Source: Plakobranchus ocellatus (Eukaryota > Mollusca > Gastropoda > Plakobranchidae). Taken from it: 21,808 bases of DNA. Positions within the stretch are counted from its first letter, which is position 1; every line of letters begins with the position of its first letter. Under the pieces are notes generated by a model that saw only the letters and a program-made list of their open reading frames with translations, ran no database searches and had not been told where the DNA came from. Below are positions 17,901-21,808 of this stretch, piece by piece. Made by a program: the position numbers and the translations under genes. The DNA is taken from assembly GCA_019648995.1 (NCBI GenBank), contig BLXT01005153.1, positions 392,292 to 414,099 of the forward strand, read 5' to 3'.

Positions 17901-19890
17901 AAAAAATAGTTTTAAATGATCATGAGTGAGAATTCACTTTCAACAGATCGAATGATTTATTTAATTGCTGGGCTTTTGTTTGTTGGGGTTTAAATGTATT
18001 TTTAACAGTTTTGAGAACGTAAATCCATTTTTAGCCAGCGATATCTTTAACATTAGATAAGATATAACTCAGGTCGAAATAATCACTTGATATAATAGCT
18101 ATCTGAGTGACCGGGTACATTTCTTAAGTAAGTTGATATGATAAAGGAAAAAAGAAGGCATTTGAGATTTAACTAATATTAGGGCATTAAATTTGAAATG
18201 ATACATTGCCCGAATTTAGAAAACTAGATGTAAACTGATATCGGACTCAGTTTATATGTGGATCAAGATATTTATATAAAGAGGAATGCATTGGTTCTAT
18301 ATTTATTTATTTCAAAGGGTCTTCAAATACTTAAATTTGGATCTGGGTTTATATTATAAGTCTTTTTGTTAATGATATTTTTTTTGGGTGAAGTTTTTTT
18401 TTTTGTTAGATACATAATATAACGCAGATCGTACATCCAGGTCGAAATCTAGATCTAAAATTTAGTACAAAGCATCAAGAATATATAGTTACAAATCTTA
18501 TGGGACGTCCAGATACACCGTCTGCATAGCTTAGCACAGCTCTGACCTCAAGATTTAAGGTTAAAAAATTTATGAAGATCTCGCCTAGATCTAGATCTAG
18601 ATCTAATTTTTTTTCTTCAAAAATGAAATATCCTCCGGTTCAGATAGGTCATTTTTTTCTTCTTTTCATTTTCTATGTTCAAAGTAGATCTATATGTGCA
18701 GACGTCATGTTTTTTAATGTGAGATTGCATTGAAACTAAAGGGCGTTCATAAAGATTCCTCTCTGTTTTGGTTCCCAACTGTGCACTTTTTTCGGTTTTT
18801 GTGGGATTTACTTTTTATTTATTTTACTTTACAAACTTTTCAGGATTTTTTATCGCATTGATAAAATTGCATAGTAGTAGCAATAGTGCTGACAATGGCA
18901 GTTATATGAAAATCTTAAAAGCGAAGATTATTCCATTTAACCTGAGAACAGAAATATGTTAAGACTCTCAGTTTCAAACGTGAATAACAATATTGAGCGA
19001 AATAGTACAGATTAAAGCCCAAATTACCATTTTGTATATTAAAAAAAATAGTGGACTTGCGATGCAAAAAGTACAAAGAGATAAATAAGCAATAAAATAA
19101 CAAAGAGCATCAAATTACTATGTGCGGCATCAACATCCTACATGGAGCTAACAGCTTCGTAAAATGCTGCAAATCCAGCTTTTGCAACTGTGGGCTGTGA
19201 CCCAGAAAATATATTTAGCTCAAAAATAGAAAAGTCGACCATCGAACAAAGAATTAAAAAATCTCTTTACTTTTAAGACCTTTCGTACAAATTTGTAGCA
19301 ATAGCAATGGTGTCCAATAACGGTAGAAATGAGACTAGAAAGGGGAAAGATAGTAGCCTACCAGTACTTAGACGTTGTAGAGAAAAATCATTATTTTATC
19401 TTGTACCTTATCTTTTGAGATATAATAAAATGTTGGCCTAAACAAAGGCTGTGTTTGCTGAAGACCCGGAAAACTGTTGCGTTTCATATTTTAGTCAGAT
19501 AGATGAGTTCTGTTTAAAATCTCTCTATCTTAGCATTTATACTTACCTCATAATAATTTATGTTCTATTTATATTTGTTAGTATTGTGCAGCACAGTGCA
19601 ACTGCAGCGGTGATGTCATGATTACAGTTCTCTGATAACATGGTACTTACGTTTTGATTAGCCGAGATATATCGACTCTCCACGGAAATAACAGCTATCG
19701 TGTGAAATGAGCGACAAATATGATTTTCCTTCGACATTAATTATTCGCCTACATAAGAGAATGAGTAATCCCAGAGAAGAAAAATTCGTTATGATGAATT
19801 TGAGTAGGAAAAAATATCACGATTTAATTTTTTTTTCTTTCTAAATATACCTCCCCCCTCCGTATGTTTGTATCTCTCCTCTTTTCTTTT
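17900..19890. other. AT-rich upstream sequence, no gene recognised
   Basis: Contains an AGATCT-rich cluster at 18440-18606 and a good donor-like site at 19645-19650 on the minus strand. Otherwise nothing I can support. Confidence 0.5.
18583..18606. repeat. (CTAGAT)n hexamer repeat
   Basis: Three to four tandem CTAGAT units, with single copies of the same word nearby at 18448 and near 18688. The repeat is largely palindromic. Confidence 0.85.

Positions 19891-19894
<4 letters not shown>

Positions 19895-19944
<50 letters not shown>
19895..19944 (+). repeat. (CT)n microsatellite
   Basis: About 25 uninterrupted CT units within a longer pyrimidine-rich tract (19875-19956). Confidence 0.97.
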
Positions 19945-19950
<6 letters not shown>

Positions 19951-20307
19951 CTTCTTTTAATGAATATATGCATATACATTTATGTTTCTAAAACTTACCA
20001 AAAATGTAGCTTTGAGTATTAGCCTAAGATAATTTATTTCCTTTTTCCCTGGGCTTAGCTCTTGTATCTCATAAAGAACGGTGATGTAACTGTATGGTTA
20101 GAGGAGCTTGTCAGTGTCCACATAAGAGACAGGTAGTTGACAGCTGGTCAGCAGACGTCGTATCTACTTGCCGCAAAGCAAATTTGTGAGTGCTTTGGTA
20201 TGTGTCTTTATCTGTTCCAGTGTTGACTCCTTTTCGCTTTACTATATCTACACTTTATTAAGTCAGTAACAGCTTATCAGTAAGATTTATCTATTGATGT
20301 AGGAGAA

Positions 20308-20323
20308 AAAGAGAGAGAGACCT

Positions 20324-20369
<46 letters not shown>
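20308..20369 (+). repeat. (GA)n microsatellite
   Basis: GA repeat, uninterrupted from about 20328. Reverse complement of the CT array some 380 bp to the left. Confidence 0.97.
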
Positions 20370-20372
<3 letters not shown>

Positions 20373-20504
20373 AATAATGTTAGTGGGACTGACAAGCAAA
20401 AGGAAAGACAAACCGGCAGGCAATCCAAGGGGGAAAATAAGAGGAATTTGAGAATTATGTGCGTGTTAAAGACCAATGGAGATTAGAGACATTAAAGAAG
20501 GAAA

Positions 20505-20915
20505 AAGGAAAGAAAGAGAAAGAAAGGAAGAGAGAGAGAGAGAGAGAGAGAGAATGACAGAGAGAGAGAGGGAGAGAAAGAGAGAGAAATGTGTGTGTGT
20601 GGTAGATAACCAGACGGGCAAACTGCCATAAGACTCTTAAGCAAAATTTTATTAAAAAAAACATGAGACATCGAGGAAAGAACAGTTCCCATAAAGATGA
20701 AAGAAAGTAGATAAAGCAGGGAGATGTTGAAAGGGTGGGGAGGGAGGAGAGTGAATCAGGGTGAGAAAGGAGAAACAGAGAAAAAAGGAGAAAGAGACGG
20801 AAAAAATTCAAAGGAAAGAAAATCACGAGAGCCGAAGAAAGAAACATACCTGTTCAAAAGATGGAGAACGATAGGAACAGACATAGAGAGCCAAAGAAAT
20901 AGAAAAAGGCATAAA
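20505..20915 (+). repeat. Purine-rich region with (GA)n runs
   Basis: GA runs at 20530-20553 and 20560-20586, a GT run at 20590-20601, then general A/G-rich sequence to about 20915. Open frames here are low complexity and not supported as genes. Confidence 0.85.
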
Positions 20916-21325
20916 CCGCATGAAAATGCACTTTAATATGTTGAGTTGAAATGCTAAGGAAAAAAAGGCGAGTCGAAGAGAGGCTGCATAAATTGATGTC
21001 AGGTATTTCGGGAAGGGTAGGAGGGACAGAGCGACTGACTTCAAAAGACCGCCTGTTCCCCTTACTGACACAGTAACAGTGTGATAGCCTTACCACTGCA
21101 CTTTCTTCATCACATGCTTCACACAGCTTCTCGTCTGCTGGAGTGCTCGGTTCAGGAGTGAGGACAAGCACCCCGGCACAGGAAAGTTGGCAAGCAAATC
21201 TGTCTTTCCCTCTCTCAGCAAGATTGGCAACAAATAATTCAAGAGGATTTGAACCCTTTTGCAACTTGATTTTAACACTGATCTTCCCGCATGTCCGTAA
21301 GTTGCTATTCTATTTGAATTATTAA
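20854..21325 (-). other. Long minus-strand open frame with a CxxC motif; possible exon of another gene
   Basis: Open for about 150 codons. Its first half looks protein-like: LELFVANLAERGKDRFACQL, then TPEPSTPADEKLCEACDEES and AVVRLSHC. CxxC followed by an acidic AVV segment recalls the start of a B-box zinc finger (TRIM family). A GTAAGG donor-like site sits right after the AV codons (21092), which could end an exon there. An alternative is that AGTGCAGTGGTAAGGC is the A box of a worn tRNA-related SINE on the minus strand. I cannot decide between these. Confidence 0.3.
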
Positions 21326-21329
21326 TTGA

Positions 21330-21808
21330 ATCAAGACTTTTGACATATAGATTTAAAGTGTATGTCAATAATTATTTCATCATCCAGCTTCGCAAATTCC
21401 ATTATAGAATTTTCTGTCATCTTTTTTTCTTTTTTATTTTTTTGCTCTTGTTGTTGTTGTCTTTGCTGATGGCTTTTGTGTGCGCATGTGTATGTGTGTG
21501 GTTTTTTTCTTTCTTTGAGTAAAATAAAAACAGGTGTACTTTTTCTATTTGGCAAAGGGGGGGAAGGGATGGGAGGGGGCAGTAGCTGTAGGGAAAAAAA
21601 AGATGATTCTTGTTTTGTTTTGTTTCGTTTTATTGTTATGTTTTCGATTGACAGACCCGGTCTTAATTTTTCCATACTGCATTTGTCAAAACAAGGAATT
21701 AAGAAAGAAAAAGATATTATGTGTGCTGAGTATGTCATGCAATTCATCATTTTTTGAGCCATGCTTTCAGGAAGCAGACCAGCAATTTCATGCTTTAGTT
21801 ATTGTAAA
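21330..21808. other. Right-edge sequence, no gene recognised
   Basis: T-rich with a G-rich run near 21556-21580. Open frames are short and low complexity. Confidence 0.5.

Noticed and set aside
19105-19205. Minus-strand exon-like peptide PTVAKAGFAAFYEAVSS between AG and GT
   Set aside because: Flanking frames close quickly and I can name no family; splice-like dinucleotides are common by chance.
21240-21256. Minus-strand GGGTTCAAATCC as a tRNA B box
   Set aside because: No convincing A box or stem at the proper distance upstream, so neither a tRNA gene nor a SINE can be supported from it.

Overview
The window is nuclear DNA from a metazoan. It is AT-rich, carries GT-AG introns of roughly 0.3-2 kb, is full of microsatellites, and contains a mariner fossil and a tRNA-derived SINE. 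The microsatellites (CT, GA, CATA, TA, ATT) and the protein divergence suggest a lophotrochozoan, perhaps a gastropod mollusc. That is an impression and not a sequence match. No bacterial operon, CRISPR array, rRNA or intact tRNA gene was seen.

The main content is one split gene on the minus strand, about 16973 down to 3987 and probably continuing past position 1. It encodes a tubulin-tyrosine-ligase-like (TTLL) glutamylase closest to TTLL5. Fifteen coding exons were read by eye from protein similarity and GT-AG boundaries. All fourteen joins keep the reading frame, giving 484 codons. They run from a start codon in a strong Kozak context, through an acidic N-terminus and the whole TTL catalytic core (IVKP lysine, [28 protein letters not shown]), into the basic region after the core. 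A partial sixteenth exon may sit at the left edge. One exon expected just after exon 15 was not found.

Layout, left to right: possible partial exon 16 (1-43); a degenerate plus-strand mariner with clear terminal inverted repeats (228-1544) in the same intron; AT-rich intron with a weak TE-like reading frame near 3.4 kb; exons 15 to 5 (3987-11762), whose introns hold TA, AAT/AAC, TTG, ATT (with an assembly gap) and AC/AT repeats; a 2 kb intron (11763-13755) with a GT-rich minisatellite, a CT-repeat block split by a SINE, and a CATA array; exons 4 to 1 (13756-17009); then about 4.8 kb upstream with no confident gene, rich in CT and GA repeats. At the right edge a long minus-strand open frame with a CxxC motif may be an exon of another gene.

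The most interesting points are the divergent TTLL5-like gene itself, the dated structure of the mariner fossil inside it, and several repeat structures (minisatellite, SINE inside a microsatellite, inverted CT/GA pair). No previously undescribed biological system could be established.
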